From Thioflexithrix psekupsensis (lineage in GTDB: Bacteria; Pseudomonadota; Gammaproteobacteria; Beggiatoales; Beggiatoaceae): 64,000 nucleotides of DNA. The position numbers and the translations under genes are program-made. Within the stretch, counting starts at the first letter, position 1. Each line of letters opens with the position of its first letter. Location: assembly GCF_002149925.1 (NCBI RefSeq), contig NZ_MSLT01000023.1, positions 558,001 through 622,000 of the forward strand, in the 5' to 3' direction. Below are positions 25,653-35,930 of the stretch, one piece after another. The notes below the pieces were generated by a model, which saw only the letters and a list, made by a program, of their open reading frames with translations, was not told the DNA's origin and made no database searches.

Positions 25653-26423
25653 ATGAATACAGCGACGTTGCACAAAGTAGCACAACACATGGCGCAAGCT
25701 GAACGTGTGCTATTTATCACTGGGGCGGGTATGTCGGCAGATTCGGGATTGCCCACATATCGAGGTATTGGCGGCTTGTATAATGGGCGTTTGACGGCAC
25801 ATCACATTCCCATTGAAGTGGCTTTATCAGGGCAAATGCTTCTTACTTCGCCTGAAGTCACTTGGCAATATTTGTACGAAATTGAACAGGCCTGCCGCGG
25901 AGCTTCTTACAACCGCGGACACGAAATTATTAAAGAAATTCAAGAATATATCCCTGATACATGGATTTTAACCCAAAATATTGACGGTTTTCATCGCCAA
26001 GTGGGTTGCGAAAAATTGATCGAAATTCATGGACGATTGTACGATTTATTTTGCACTTATTGCGATTATAAAGTGACCGTAGAAAATTATCTTCATCTAC
26101 ACATTCCCCCAAAATGCCCAAAATGTGGTCATTTAGTGCGGCCGGACGTGGTTTTGTTTGGTGAAATGCTGCCCAGTTCTGCTTTATCGGTGCTGACCAA
26201 ACAATTAACAAAAGGGTTTGATATGGTATTTAGTATTGGCACTACCAGTGTATTTCCTTACATTTCAGCCCCCGTACAAATGGCACGGCAACAAAAACGA
26301 ATCACCGTTGAAATCAATCCAAGTACCACTGAAGTCAGTCATTTGGTCGATTATCGTCTTGTCGGCGGCGCAACCGACATGTTGACGCAATTGTGGCAAC
26401 AGATGAACGACAACGGATTGTAA
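25653..26423 (+). CDS. SIR2-family NAD-dependent protein deacylase
   Basis: A sirtuin of 256 residues: removes acyl groups from lysine using NAD. Seen are the NAD site GAGMSADSGLPTYRG, LTQNIDGFHRQVG, the catalytic His in EIHGRLYDLFC, a zinc ribbon C-TYC ... CPKCG (CTYC and PKCPKCGH) and RPDVVLFGEMLP. The ATG at 25653 is chosen because CGAGG sits 6 nt upstream; a GTG at 25620 would add 11 residues. The gene is free-standing, convergent with the glycosyltransferase gene 15 bp away, so this is probably a housekeeping sirtuin and not part of a defence system. Confidence 0.9.
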   Translation: MNTATLHKVAQHMAQAERVLFITGAGMSADSGLPTYRGIGGLYNGRLTAHHIPIEVALSGQMLLTSPEVTWQYLYEIEQACRGASYNRGHEIIKEIQEYIPDTWILTQNIDGFHRQVGCEKLIEIHGRLYDLFCTYCDYKVTVENYLHLHIPPKCPKCGHLVRPDVVLFGEMLPSSALSVLTKQLTKGFDMVFSIGTTSVFPYISAPVQMARQQKRITVEINPSTTEVSHLVDYRLVGGATDMLTQLWQQMNDNGL

Positions 26424-26438
26424 AAACACTGAATTCGC

Positions 26439-27350
26439 CTACAAAACAAGCGCGTTAAACCAGCGACGCACACTCAGCGGAACAGCCAGCAAACCAAAAC
26501 GCAACCACACCGCTGTGGCCACTCCCCAGTATAAAACCAATGGGTAACGCTGCCGAAAGAATTTTTTATAAAAACGAATCATGCCGCGATGTTTATACCA
26601 CAATACCCGCAGCGGTTCGCGCTGACTGCACGCGCCTTTGATATGCACAATATTGATGTGGGGAATAAATAAAATCGGCCAACCCGCCTCGCCAAAACGC
26701 ATAAACCAGTCTAAATCTTCACAGTGTAGAAAATACTGTTCATCCATCAATCCCACCTGCAACACCGCTTCCTGTCGTACGACCATGCACGCGCCAGAAA
26801 TGCCTTCAATGGCGACGGGTTGGCTGGGGAGCGGATGTTCAGTGAGAACAAAATTGTCAAAACGCGACTGCTGGGGAAACCAACGGTTTAAATGCAGCAC
26901 TCTCACCAAAGCGCGCCAAGGGCTAGGAATGGCACGGCGACAGCCGGCTTGTTCTGTGCCGTCGGGATTGCGCACCAAACCACCGGCCATGCCATAGGTA
27001 CGGTATTGTTCTTGGTCTAACACCGCACAAAATTGTTGCAAAGTATCCGCTTGCAACAAACAATCAGGATTTAACACCACAGAATAATCCGTCTCCACCT
27101 GCGATAACACCTGATTCACCGCGGCGGCAAAGCCGCGATTTTCACTGTTTTGTATCACTGTTATGGGTGCGTCGGGCGGCAACTGCTGGGTTAATATGGA
27201 AATACTCTGATCCACAGAAGCATTGTCAACCACGTAAATCCAAATGGGTATCGTCGATAATAATACGCTTTGCACACATTCGGTCAACAAAGCCCCACCA
27301 TTGTAATTGACAATAATCACCGACACGCGCACGGGAGAAGTACAACTCAT
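26439..27350 (-). CDS. Family 2 glycosyltransferase (rhamnosyltransferase-like)
   Basis: A 303-residue GT-A enzyme. Typical parts are VSVIIVNYNGGALLTECVQSV, VVDNASVDQS, NRGFAAAVNQ, VVLNPDCLL and the GGLVRNPDG / ISGACMVVRQEA / DEQYFLHCEDLDWFMR block found in WbbL-like rhamnosyltransferases of polysaccharide synthesis. A hydrophobic C-terminal stretch (LVLYWGVATAVWLRFGLLAVPLS) may associate with the membrane. It starts 15 bp after the rho stop, so is probably cotranscribed with rho. Sugar and acceptor cannot be told from sequence. Confidence 0.85.
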   Translation of the reverse strand: MSCTSPVRVSVIIVNYNGGALLTECVQSVLLSTIPIWIYVVDNASVDQSISILTQQLPPDAPITVIQNSENRGFAAAVNQVLSQVETDYSVVLNPDCLLQADTLQQFCAVLDQEQYRTYGMAGGLVRNPDGTEQAGCRRAIPSPWRALVRVLHLNRWFPQQSRFDNFVLTEHPLPSQPVAIEGISGACMVVRQEAVLQVGLMDEQYFLHCEDLDWFMRFGEAGWPILFIPHINIVHIKGACSQREPLRVLWYKHRGMIRFYKKFFRQRYPLVLYWGVATAVWLRFGLLAVPLSVRRWFNALVL

Positions 27351-27365
27351 GGCATTTAACCGATT

Positions 27366-28622
27366 TTAGCGTTTCATTGAATCGAAAAATTCATTGTTGG
27401 TTTTGGTGATTTTCAAGCGATCCAATAAAAACTCCATCGCGGCCACTTCTTCCATTGGATTAAGAATTTTGCGCAGAATCCACATTTTTTGTAATTCTTC
27501 GGGGGTAGTGAGCAGTTCTTCGCGGCGGGTGCCGGAGCGGTTGATGTGGATGGCGGGGTAAATTCGTTTTTCGCTGATTTTGCGGTCTAAATGAATTTCG
27601 TTGTTGCCGGTGCCTTTGAACTCTTCGTAGATTACATCGTCCATCCGCGATCCCGTGTCAATCAAGGCCGTGGCAATAATGGTTAAACTGCCGCCTTCTT
27701 CGATATTACGCGCTGCGCCAAAAAAGCGTTTGGGACGGTGTAATGCGTTGGCATCCACGCCCCCCGTCAACACTTTACCCGATGAGGGAACAACGGTATT
27801 GTAAGCGCGTGCCAAACGGGTAATAGAATCTAATAAAATCACCACATCTCGCTTATGTTCGACCAAACGCTTGGCTTTTTCGATCACCATTTCAGCCACT
27901 TGTACGTGACGAGTGGCGGGTTCATCAAAGGTACTAGAAATCACCTCTCCGCGTACGGAACGCGCCATTTCAGTCACTTCTTCTGGACGCTCATCAATTA
28001 ATAATACAATAAGATAGCATTCTGGATGATTCACGGCGATGGAGTGAGCGATGTTTTGTAACATCATGGTTTTACCCGATTTGGGCGGCGACACAATCAG
28101 CCCCCGTTGTCCTTTGCCTAAAGGCGCGGAAAGATCGATGACGCGGGGAGTCAAATCTTCTGTACTGCCGTTGCCTAATTCTAATTGAAAGCGTTCTGTG
28201 GGGAAGAGAGGCGTGAGATTTTCAAAAAGGACTTTATTGCGGGCTTGTTCGGGCGATTCAAAATTAATTTCGCTGACTTTGAGCAGAGCAAAATAACGTT
28301 CTCCTTCTTTGGGAGGGCGAATTTTGCCTGAAATGGTGTCACCTGTGCGTAAGTTAAAACGTCGAATTTGACTGGGCGAGACGTAAATGTCGTCGGGGCC
28401 TGCCAAATAAGAACTGTCGGCAGAGCGCAGAAAGCCAAAGCCATCTTGTAAAATTTCTAATACGCCATCGCCAAAAATATCTTCACCTTTTTTGGCGTGG
28501 GCTTTGAGTAGGGCGAAGATAACATCTTGTTTACGGGCGCGGGCAGTGCCTTCTAATCCCATTTCTTGGGCTAAATCGATAATTTCGGCGGCAGATTGTT
28601 TTTTCAGTTCAGTTAGATTCAT
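27366..28622 (-). CDS. rho: Transcription termination factor Rho
   Basis: Hexameric RNA-dependent helicase that terminates transcription at C-rich rut sites. At 418 residues it has standard length. The N-terminal [22 protein letters not shown] is followed by an RNA-binding cold-shock-like domain with [29 protein letters not shown], the P-loop SPPKSGKTM (Ala to Ser variant of PPKAGKT), [13 protein letters not shown] and the Q/R-loop region. A 618-bp leader precedes it (see separate entry). trxA, often the neighbour, is not present. Confidence 0.98.
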   Translation of the reverse strand: MNLTELKKQSAAEIIDLAQEMGLEGTARARKQDVIFALLKAHAKKGEDIFGDGVLEILQDGFGFLRSADSSYLAGPDDIYVSPSQIRRFNLRTGDTISGKIRPPKEGERYFALLKVSEINFESPEQARNKVLFENLTPLFPTERFQLELGNGSTEDLTPRVIDLSAPLGKGQRGLIVSPPKSGKTMMLQNIAHSIAVNHPECYLIVLLIDERPEEVTEMARSVRGEVISSTFDEPATRHVQVAEMVIEKAKRLVEHKRDVVILLDSITRLARAYNTVVPSSGKVLTGGVDANALHRPKRFFGAARNIEEGGSLTIIATALIDTGSRMDDVIYEEFKGTGNNEIHLDRKISEKRIYPAIHINRSGTRREELLTTPEELQKMWILRKILNPMEEVAAMEFLLDRLKITKTNNEFFDSMKR

Positions 28623-29184
28623 GGCGTTTACGATAGGATTGAATAGCGTAGAGTGGTGAGGTCATAGGAGATAAGCCGCAAGTGGGTACGTAAGTCTATC
28701 TCGACCATAGGTCGGACAGCACATTGGAGAAGGCGACCACTTGGGTTTGGAAAACACACAGTCAACATGGATTTTATGCGATAAATCAAAGGGTTTTAAC
28801 GGTCAATGGGTCAGTCGCGTCTGATAGCAGAGTCGGGCGAGGTTGAGAACTCGTCGGGATGTCTATTGGCGGTGATGGCTATTGAAGCGGTCGGGTTTCG
28901 GTTAGGCAAGAAGCGCGGCCGAAATGATCAGGTTTTATTTAACGGGTTTAAGGAGTCGTTGGACGCGATTTTGAGATTTTGACGTTATGTGGTTTGAAAC
29001 TGATGGGGTTTGACGGCGGTTTGTTACGGTCATCAACGACAAGTCATTCACAGCCTAGCATAGATGAGCGGGGATGTCTAGTGTTTGCGGGGAAATCAGC
29101 TCTCTCAATTTAAACCCTACCCAATGACTCAAGAATTAGATCAAGAGTGCGTTTTAGACATAAAATAGGGTATTTTTAGAAACA
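28623..29184 (-). promoter_or_regulatory. Long leader region of rho, C-rich on the transcript strand
   Basis: There is no coding region here. On the minus strand, 29040 down to about 28850 is rich in C and poor in G (for example AAACCCCATCAGTTTCAAACC), the composition Rho prefers for loading. Rho autoregulation by termination in its own leader is established in E. coli; that it acts here is an inference. No tRNA or further gene was recognised. The promoter was not located with confidence. Confidence 0.4.
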
Positions 29185-29213
29185 GGTTCGCAAGCAATCA
29201 CTGCTTACGAACC
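29185..29213 (-). terminator. Possible terminator hairpin after ilvC
   Basis: GGTTCGCAAGCA (29185-29196) pairs with TGCTTACGAACC (29202-29213) with one mismatch over a 5-nt loop. On the minus strand it lies 27 bp after the ilvC stop. It is followed by TGTTTCTAAAAATA rather than a clean T run, so efficiency is uncertain. Confidence 0.5.
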
Positions 29214-29240
29214 CATTTTCACCCAAAAAACTAAAACAAT

Positions 29241-30287
<1,047 letters not shown>

Positions 30288-30339
30288 TTAATGGGCGCAA
30301 TCAATAACTATTGCACCCTTTTTTTTCGCCGCATTAAGG

Positions 30340-30840
30340 TTAGGCTTGCAGGCTCTTATTGCCGCGTCCAATCCCCGATACGCCCGTGCGTACCACTTCG
30401 ATAATTAAAGACTCTTCCAATGCTTTAATAAACGCATCGATTTTGTCCCGTGGCCCTGTTAATTCGATGGTGTAATTATTGTCGGCCACATCGATAATTC
30501 GGCCGCGAAAAATGTCCGCTAATCGCTTCACTTCTTCGCGTTGATGATTAGAACCCGCTTTGACCTTGATCAGCATCAATTCGCGTTCAATATGTTGACC
30601 TTCGGTTAAATCGATCAACTTGATCACATCAACTAACTTGTTGAGTTGCTTCGTGATTTGCTCAATAATCCCATCAGAACCGCTAGTAACTAAAGTCATA
30701 CGCGACATCGACGGGTCTTCCGTGGGCGCGACGGTCAACGATTCAATATTGTAACCGCGAGCGGAAAATAAACCCGCAACCCGCGATAAAGCACCCGCTT
30801 CATTTTCCAATAAAATTGAGATTGTGTGACGACGCACCAT
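30340..30840 (-). CDS. ilvH: Acetolactate synthase small (regulatory) subunit
   Basis: A 166-residue ACT-domain subunit that activates the catalytic subunit and confers valine feedback control. It shows RRHTISILLENEAGALSRVAGLFSARGYNIESLTVAPTED, the usual ACT start shared by IlvH/IlvN, cut here to its recognisable parts (LLENEAGALSRVAGLFSARG). Its ATG overlaps the ilvB stop by one base (TAATG), so the subunits are translationally coupled. The C-terminal domain (RGRIIDVADNNYTIELTG) is complete. Confidence 0.96.
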   Translation of the reverse strand: MVRRHTISILLENEAGALSRVAGLFSARGYNIESLTVAPTEDPSMSRMTLVTSGSDGIIEQITKQLNKLVDVIKLIDLTEGQHIERELMLIKVKAGSNHQREEVKRLADIFRGRIIDVADNNYTIELTGPRDKIDAFIKALEESLIIEVVRTGVSGIGRGNKSLQA

Positions 30841-32579
30841 TATGCTAACTCCCGATCTGGCCCTAAAAACATCTCATGTTGACCCTTGCCCGCAGCCACC
30901 ATAGGATAAACGTTTTCGGTTTGGTCTGTAATAAAGTCTAAGAATACCAAGCGATCGGTAATGGCAAAGGCTTCGCGTAATGCAGATTCTACATCATCGC
31001 GGTTTTCAATGCGCATTCCAATGTGGCCGTAACTCTCCGCTAATTTGACAAAATCGGGCAGTGCGTCCATATACGAGTGAGAATAGCGTTTATTATAAAA
31101 CATCTCTTGCCACTGCCGCACCATACCCATATAGCGGTTGTTCAAATTGACAATTTTAATGGGCAGGTCGTATTGTTTGCAGGTGGATAATTCCTGAATA
31201 CACATCTGAATACTGGCTTCACCAGTGATACATGCTACTGTGGCTTCAGGATACGCCAAACGCACGCCCATCGCCGACGGTAAACCAAAGCCCATCGTGC
31301 CTAATCCACCCGAATTGATCCAACGACGCGGTTTGTCGAATTTGTAAAATTGCGCCGCCCACATCTGATGTTGTCCTACATCAGAAGTAATAAAGGCATC
31401 GCCTTGTGTGATTTCGTATAGTTTTTCAATCACATATTGCGGTTTAATCAAGGCACTGTTGCGATCATAGGACAGGCAATTTTTGGCACGCCAGACATTA
31501 ATCTGATCCCACCAGGTTTTTAAGGCGTGTTCATCAGGTTTGCGTCCACTTTCTTCCAATAAACCAATGAGTTCCCGCAACACATTATTCACATTCCCAA
31601 CAATGGGAATTTGTACGGGGACATTTTTGGAAATCGAAGACGGATCAATGTCAATATGCACAATTTTGGCGTAAGGACAGAATTTTTCCAAATCGCCCGT
31701 GACTCGATCATCAAAACGCGCCCCAATAGCAATTAATACATCGCATTCGTGCATGGCCATGTTGGCTTCGTAAGTGCCGTGCATTCCTAACATGCCCACA
31801 TATTGCGGATCGGTGGCAGGATACGCACCTAAACCCATTAACGTTAATGTAATCGGATAGCCCAGAAAACGAGTAAATTGGGTCAAACTCTCCGCGGCAT
31901 TGCCCAAAACCGCACCGCCGCCCGTGTAAATCATAGGACGCTTGGCCGATAGAATTAAATCAGCCGCTTTACGAATTTGTCCCAAATGTCCTACACTAAC
32001 AGGTTTATAAGAGCGCATTTCTACCGTGTCGGGGTAGTGAAATGCGGTGCTGTGTGCGGTGATGTCTTTGGGAATGTCAACCACAACAGGCCCCGGACGG
32101 CCAGTGGTGGCTACGTAAAATGCTTGTTTCAAAGTTACCGCTAAGTCTTTGACATCTTTAACTAAAAAGTTGTGTTTGACACAAGGGCGCGTGATGCCGA
32201 CAGAGTCCACTTCTTGGAATGCGTCATTGCCAATTAAGTGGGTGGGAACTTGGCCGGTGATGACTACCATAGGAATTGAATCCATGTAGGCTGTGGCGAT
32301 ACCTGTCACGGCGTTGGTGGCACCGGGACCTGAAGTCACCAATACCACGCCCGGTTTTCCCGTCGCACGAGCGTAGCCGTCGGCGGCATGAGTTGCGCCT
32401 TGTTCGTGCCGTACAAGAATGTGTTGCACGCCAGAGGGTTGTTTAAATAGGGCATCATAGATGTGGAGGACGGAGCCGCCGGGATAGCCGAAGACGAATT
32501 CCACGCCTTCTGCGGCCAGACATCGGACTACTATTTCTGCACCTGTTAAGATTTCTGTTTCTGTATTGGCCATATTCAT
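30840..32579 (-). CDS. ilvB: Acetolactate synthase large (catalytic) subunit
   Basis: A ThDP- and FAD-dependent enzyme condensing pyruvate with pyruvate or 2-ketobutyrate. It has 579 residues. Features seen are EFVFGYPGGSVLHIYDAL, RHEQGATHAADGYARATGKPG (around the catalytic Glu), and the ThDP motif region ITGEASIQMCIQELSTC followed by NLNNRYMGMV. The motif that is normally GDG/GEG reads G453-E454-A455. GAGGGGGG lies about 10 nt upstream of the ATG at 32579; a second ATG at 32573 is also possible. It is first in ilvBHC. Confidence 0.96.
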   Translation of the reverse strand: MNMANTETEILTGAEIVVRCLAAEGVEFVFGYPGGSVLHIYDALFKQPSGVQHILVRHEQGATHAADGYARATGKPGVVLVTSGPGATNAVTGIATAYMDSIPMVVITGQVPTHLIGNDAFQEVDSVGITRPCVKHNFLVKDVKDLAVTLKQAFYVATTGRPGPVVVDIPKDITAHSTAFHYPDTVEMRSYKPVSVGHLGQIRKAADLILSAKRPMIYTGGGAVLGNAAESLTQFTRFLGYPITLTLMGLGAYPATDPQYVGMLGMHGTYEANMAMHECDVLIAIGARFDDRVTGDLEKFCPYAKIVHIDIDPSSISKNVPVQIPIVGNVNNVLRELIGLLEESGRKPDEHALKTWWDQINVWRAKNCLSYDRNSALIKPQYVIEKLYEITQGDAFITSDVGQHQMWAAQFYKFDKPRRWINSGGLGTMGFGLPSAMGVRLAYPEATVACITGEASIQMCIQELSTCKQYDLPIKIVNLNNRYMGMVRQWQEMFYNKRYSHSYMDALPDFVKLAESYGHIGMRIENRDDVESALREAFAITDRLVFLDFITDQTENVYPMVAAGKGQHEMFLGPDRELA

Positions 32580-32737
32580 TGCGTGTCGGCCCCCCTCACT
32601 GAGACGATAATGGGTAAAAAAATACGGGATATGCTTACAAGCGGCATGTACCCGCAGTAAAGCAAACTTACTAAGCTATCAATTGATATAAAGTTCGTCA
32701 AGTAGAATTTTGGGATTCCAGCCACTTATATAAAAAA

Positions 32738-35700
32738 TTACTCCACAGGAAAACTCAATATTGCATCAATCTCCGCCATTAATGCAATCGTGCGTTTAAT
32801 GGCAGCGAGAATGTAAAGATAATGGTTAATCTCATCAAAATTTAAGCGGTGTCCTTTGCAGTCTTTTAACCATTTTTGACACACTTGATAACCACCAATA
32901 TAAAAATGCCATACGTCTTCACTGATGCCATCAAAATATTGCTTGGCATTAATAAAAACTTGACCGTCTTTATAGACGATTTTATCCACCATATTATCGC
33001 CATCAATAGGATAACCATTATCACCATCTAATGCCGCTTGCATTAAATGAATTTGTGCTAATTCATTTCCCAATTGCACCAATTGGCTAAACAATTCTCG
33101 ATTGCTGGTTAAAGGCAAACGGGGGAAATCAATTTTTAAGAAACCCGCGTAACGTTCTCGATAAGTGGGGCTGTGAAAAACCGCGTACATATAAAAAAAC
33201 ACATCTTCAGCACTGACCGTTTTATTTAAATCACCACGCCCTTCGTCGATAAATTCAAGTTTTAAATTGCGTTCAATGTGAGTGATAAAATCAGGGTTAA
33301 AATTTGGTTTGCGTTGGCTATCAGATTCCGTTTTAAAAGCAGGAAATAAACCTTTTTCTTTGGTGGAATAAAGGTATAGAGGAAATAAGTAATTAATATC
33401 CAAAGAAGAAATAGCTGTTGAACCAGAAACTAACAAATCAGTCACAAAAAATGTACAATAAGAATCAGAACTTCGAGATCGTCTGATTGTAATTAAACCT
33501 AAATTATCTCCTATTAACATATGACGCATGACTTCAGAGCGTGGGCGACAAATAAAACCACGGCTATTACCTGTATAATAAGTGTATCTTTTATCAAAAG
33601 GACGATATAAAATAGGTTGCACCAATTCTCTATTTAGCCCGCTGTCGATAATATCTTTTTGAGCCGTATTAACCTTCCAATCTCTGGCATCTTTACCCAA
33701 GTCAAATCGTTGTCTGGCTTTCTCCGTTTCTAATGTCGCAAATTCACGAATAATTTGCATCATTGCGTCAGGAGTATTTTGAACCGCTAATTTATCCCGT
33801 GCAGTGACAATACCTACCGAATTAATCGGCATCATTTCAGTAATTTTCCAGCCTGCTTCATACTCTTGTTTTAAATCGATATTTTGCGGCACAAACATAT
33901 AAAACGGCGCAGTCGGTTTAAGTTCCGTCCATTGCGTGCTGCTAATATCATGCGCATTCAAATAAGTATCTTTTGCCGCTCTATTTCCCCATAAATCGGC
34001 ATGAAACACTTTAGCAGGACGTTGATATTCCTTTTTATGCTTAATAAAAATACCAATGCTCACGCCTTGCTGAATATCAAACACATTAACGTCTGGATTG
34101 CCTTCTGGCGTGCGTTCTCTTTTCTTACTATTACCGTGTAAATCTAATAAATAGATTTCGTTAAAATCCTGCATTAATGCTTGACGCATTCCACGAAAAG
34201 TGGGATTGTCTAAATAACCATGATTAGTAATAAATCCTAAAACACCATAACCCGTTCTCACAATGCGCCAATGTGCAAAACGAATAAATTTGACATAATC
34301 ATCATTTAACCATTTTGGATTTCTTTCGCCTAATGGTTTGCCATCCACTTGAAAATAATTAGCCACCGCTGTTTCTTGAGAAAAACCTGTTAAAACGCCT
34401 TTTAATAATTGCGTTATCCATTCACCAAAATTAGCCGAATGTCCAGAATAAGGTGGATTGCCTAAAATCACCATCACAGGCGCATCTTGCTTAATTGCAT
34501 TAGCCGCCGCCGCTTCATTGGCAAGCCATTGCGCCATTAAAGTTTTTTGATCGCCGTGTGGTTCATCTAGGGTATTGGTCAGAAATAATCGCAGACGTTC
34601 GTTGCTTTGAAAATCATAACCATATTCTTTTAATAACAGACCTAATTTCATGTGCGCCACGGTATAAGGTGCCATTAATAATTCAAACCCATATACCCGC
34701 GGTAATAAATGCTCAGACACATAACTAGACCATGCGCCTTTGACTTTAGCAAAACGCTCAAAGATTTTCATAATAACCGCATATAAAAAAGTGCCTGTTC
34801 CCGTCGCAGGATCAAGGATTTGCACTTTATGCACACCCGAATCTAAACGAGTATTGTCCGCTAAACCCTCTTTTAATTGGAATTGTTTTTTCAATATCAA
34901 ATCCAATGAGCGCACAATATAATTCACTACTGATTCAGGTGTGTAATAAACTCCTCTCACTTCTCTTAATGCAGGATTATATTCCCGTAAAAAAGTTTCA
35001 TAAAAATGCACAATCGGATCATTGCGTCCTGTGCGTTTGCTGAAATCTTCTAAAATCGCAGTAATATCAATGCGATTTAATACCGCAATTAAATGCTCCA
35101 CTGCCCAAACCAATCGATCATCTAATTCAGAACCTGCAATTTGATTAAATAAATTGCGTAAAAAAGGATTGGTTTTTGGAACAAAAAAACCTGCGGTCAT
35201 GCGATTAAAAGTTTGCGTTGATTCAGTACTGCATTTAGCCGCAAATAAACCATAACAAATCGTTTGCGCGTACATATCGGCAAATTCAGAAGCGGTTAAA
35301 TTATCTAATAAAACTTCTCGAAAAGTCTCAAGTTGGGCTTGTAATAAGCCTTTATTCTTTTCTCTCAATTCATGTTGATAAGATTCTTCAATCACATGAC
35401 AAATTAACCGCGCAATTCTAGCCATTTTCTTAGCTAATTGCTCCGAATCCCGCAAAGTAGCAACACGAGAAGTACGGAATAATTCCATAAGCGGAGTTAA
35501 ATCCGCATTTTCGATGGGAATTAAGCGATTATTATTTTTATCGAAATTTGCCAATTTAACCGTTAATTCCGTGCGCAATTCGCCTTCAGTAAACCAGCGG
35601 AATTCTAAATAATCGGTTAAAATTAAATTTGACAGCGAATCACGATAACGTTTTAATTGCTCTGATTCGGCTAATTTAACCAAATCTTCGCCTATATCTT

Positions 35701-35911
35701 TGGCTTCAATATGTCCAATCGGTTCTTCACCTTTGATAATTTCAAAATCAGGCGCACCACACGCAATGCGCGTGGCTTCGTGAACCACTTGGCAATCGAA
35801 TAATAACGTCTCTAATAAATGCTGCAATGCCATGCGATGGGTTAATTCTTTGGCTTTGCCAGTGGTTAAATTGGCTTGTAATTTGGCGAGATAGGTTTCA
35901 ATTAGGGTCAT
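32738..35911 (-). CDS. Single-chain restriction-modification enzyme, copy A (type ISP/IIG-like)
   Basis: A protein of 1057 residues combining nuclease, methyltransferase and specificity functions. A PD-(D/E)XK-type nuclease motif is at P54-D55 ... E69-A-K71 (GAPDFEIIKG, IGHIEAKD). An N6-adenine methyltransferase has motif I D367PATGTGTF and motif IV N485PPY. The C-terminal specificity region is about 700-1057. Type ISP enzymes carry a helicase between nuclease and methylase; no helicase motifs were seen, so it is closer to IIG in layout. It is nearly identical to copy B upstream, except for residues 783-912 and the first 15. AAGGAT lies 6 nt before the ATG. Only 19 bp separate it from copy B, so one transcript is likely. 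Confidence 0.88.
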   Translation of the reverse strand: MTLIETYLAKLQANLTTGKAKELTHRMALQHLLETLLFDCQVVHEATRIACGAPDFEIIKGEEPIGHIEAKDIGEDLVKLAESEQLKRYRDSLSNLILTDYLEFRWFTEGELRTELTVKLANFDKNNNRLIPIENADLTPLMELFRTSRVATLRDSEQLAKKMARIARLICHVIEESYQHELREKNKGLLQAQLETFREVLLDNLTASEFADMYAQTICYGLFAAKCSTESTQTFNRMTAGFFVPKTNPFLRNLFNQIAGSELDDRLVWAVEHLIAVLNRIDITAILEDFSKRTGRNDPIVHFYETFLREYNPALREVRGVYYTPESVVNYIVRSLDLILKKQFQLKEGLADNTRLDSGVHKVQILDPATGTGTFLYAVIMKIFERFAKVKGAWSSYVSEHLLPRVYGFELLMAPYTVAHMKLGLLLKEYGYDFQSNERLRLFLTNTLDEPHGDQKTLMAQWLANEAAAANAIKQDAPVMVILGNPPYSGHSANFGEWITQLLKGVLTGFSQETAVANYFQVDGKPLGERNPKWLNDDYVKFIRFAHWRIVRTGYGVLGFITNHGYLDNPTFRGMRQALMQDFNEIYLLDLHGNSKKRERTPEGNPDVNVFDIQQGVSIGIFIKHKKEYQRPAKVFHADLWGNRAAKDTYLNAHDISSTQWTELKPTAPFYMFVPQNIDLKQEYEAGWKITEMMPINSVGIVTARDKLAVQNTPDAMMQIIREFATLETEKARQRFDLGKDARDWKVNTAQKDIIDSGLNRELVQPILYRPFDKRYTYYTGNSRGFICRPRSEVMRHMLIGDNLGLITIRRSRSSDSYCTFFVTDLLVSGSTAISSLDINYLFPLYLYSTKEKGLFPAFKTESDSQRKPNFNPDFITHIERNLKLEFIDEGRGDLNKTVSAEDVFFYMYAVFHSPTYRERYAGFLKIDFPRLPLTSNRELFSQLVQLGNELAQIHLMQAALDGDNGYPIDGDNMVDKIVYKDGQVFINAKQYFDGISEDVWHFYIGGYQVCQKWLKDCKGHRLNFDEINHYLYILAAIKRTIALMAEIDAILSFPVE
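33175..33565 (-). other. Variable specificity cassette of R-M copy A
   Basis: A 391-bp segment (residues about 783-912) that differs strongly from the matching 394 bp of copy B, while the DNA on both sides is practically identical. The segment starts right after KRYTYYTGN and ends before SPTYRERYAGF. Some family positions remain similar (GFICRPR, GLI, PLYLY). I infer that it contains target-contacting residues. Confidence 0.7.
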
Positions 35912-35930
35912 GGGATTTATCCTTAAAAAA

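Noticed and set aside
25653-26423. SIR2 gene as part of a defence system such as SIR2-HerA
   Set aside because: It is a small classic sirtuin with a zinc ribbon, stands alone, and is far from the HerA gene; defence SIR2 proteins are usually larger fusions lacking the zinc site.
29185-29213. tRNA-like arm (GGTTCG)
   Set aside because: No cloverleaf can be built around it; it is a simple hairpin after ilvC.
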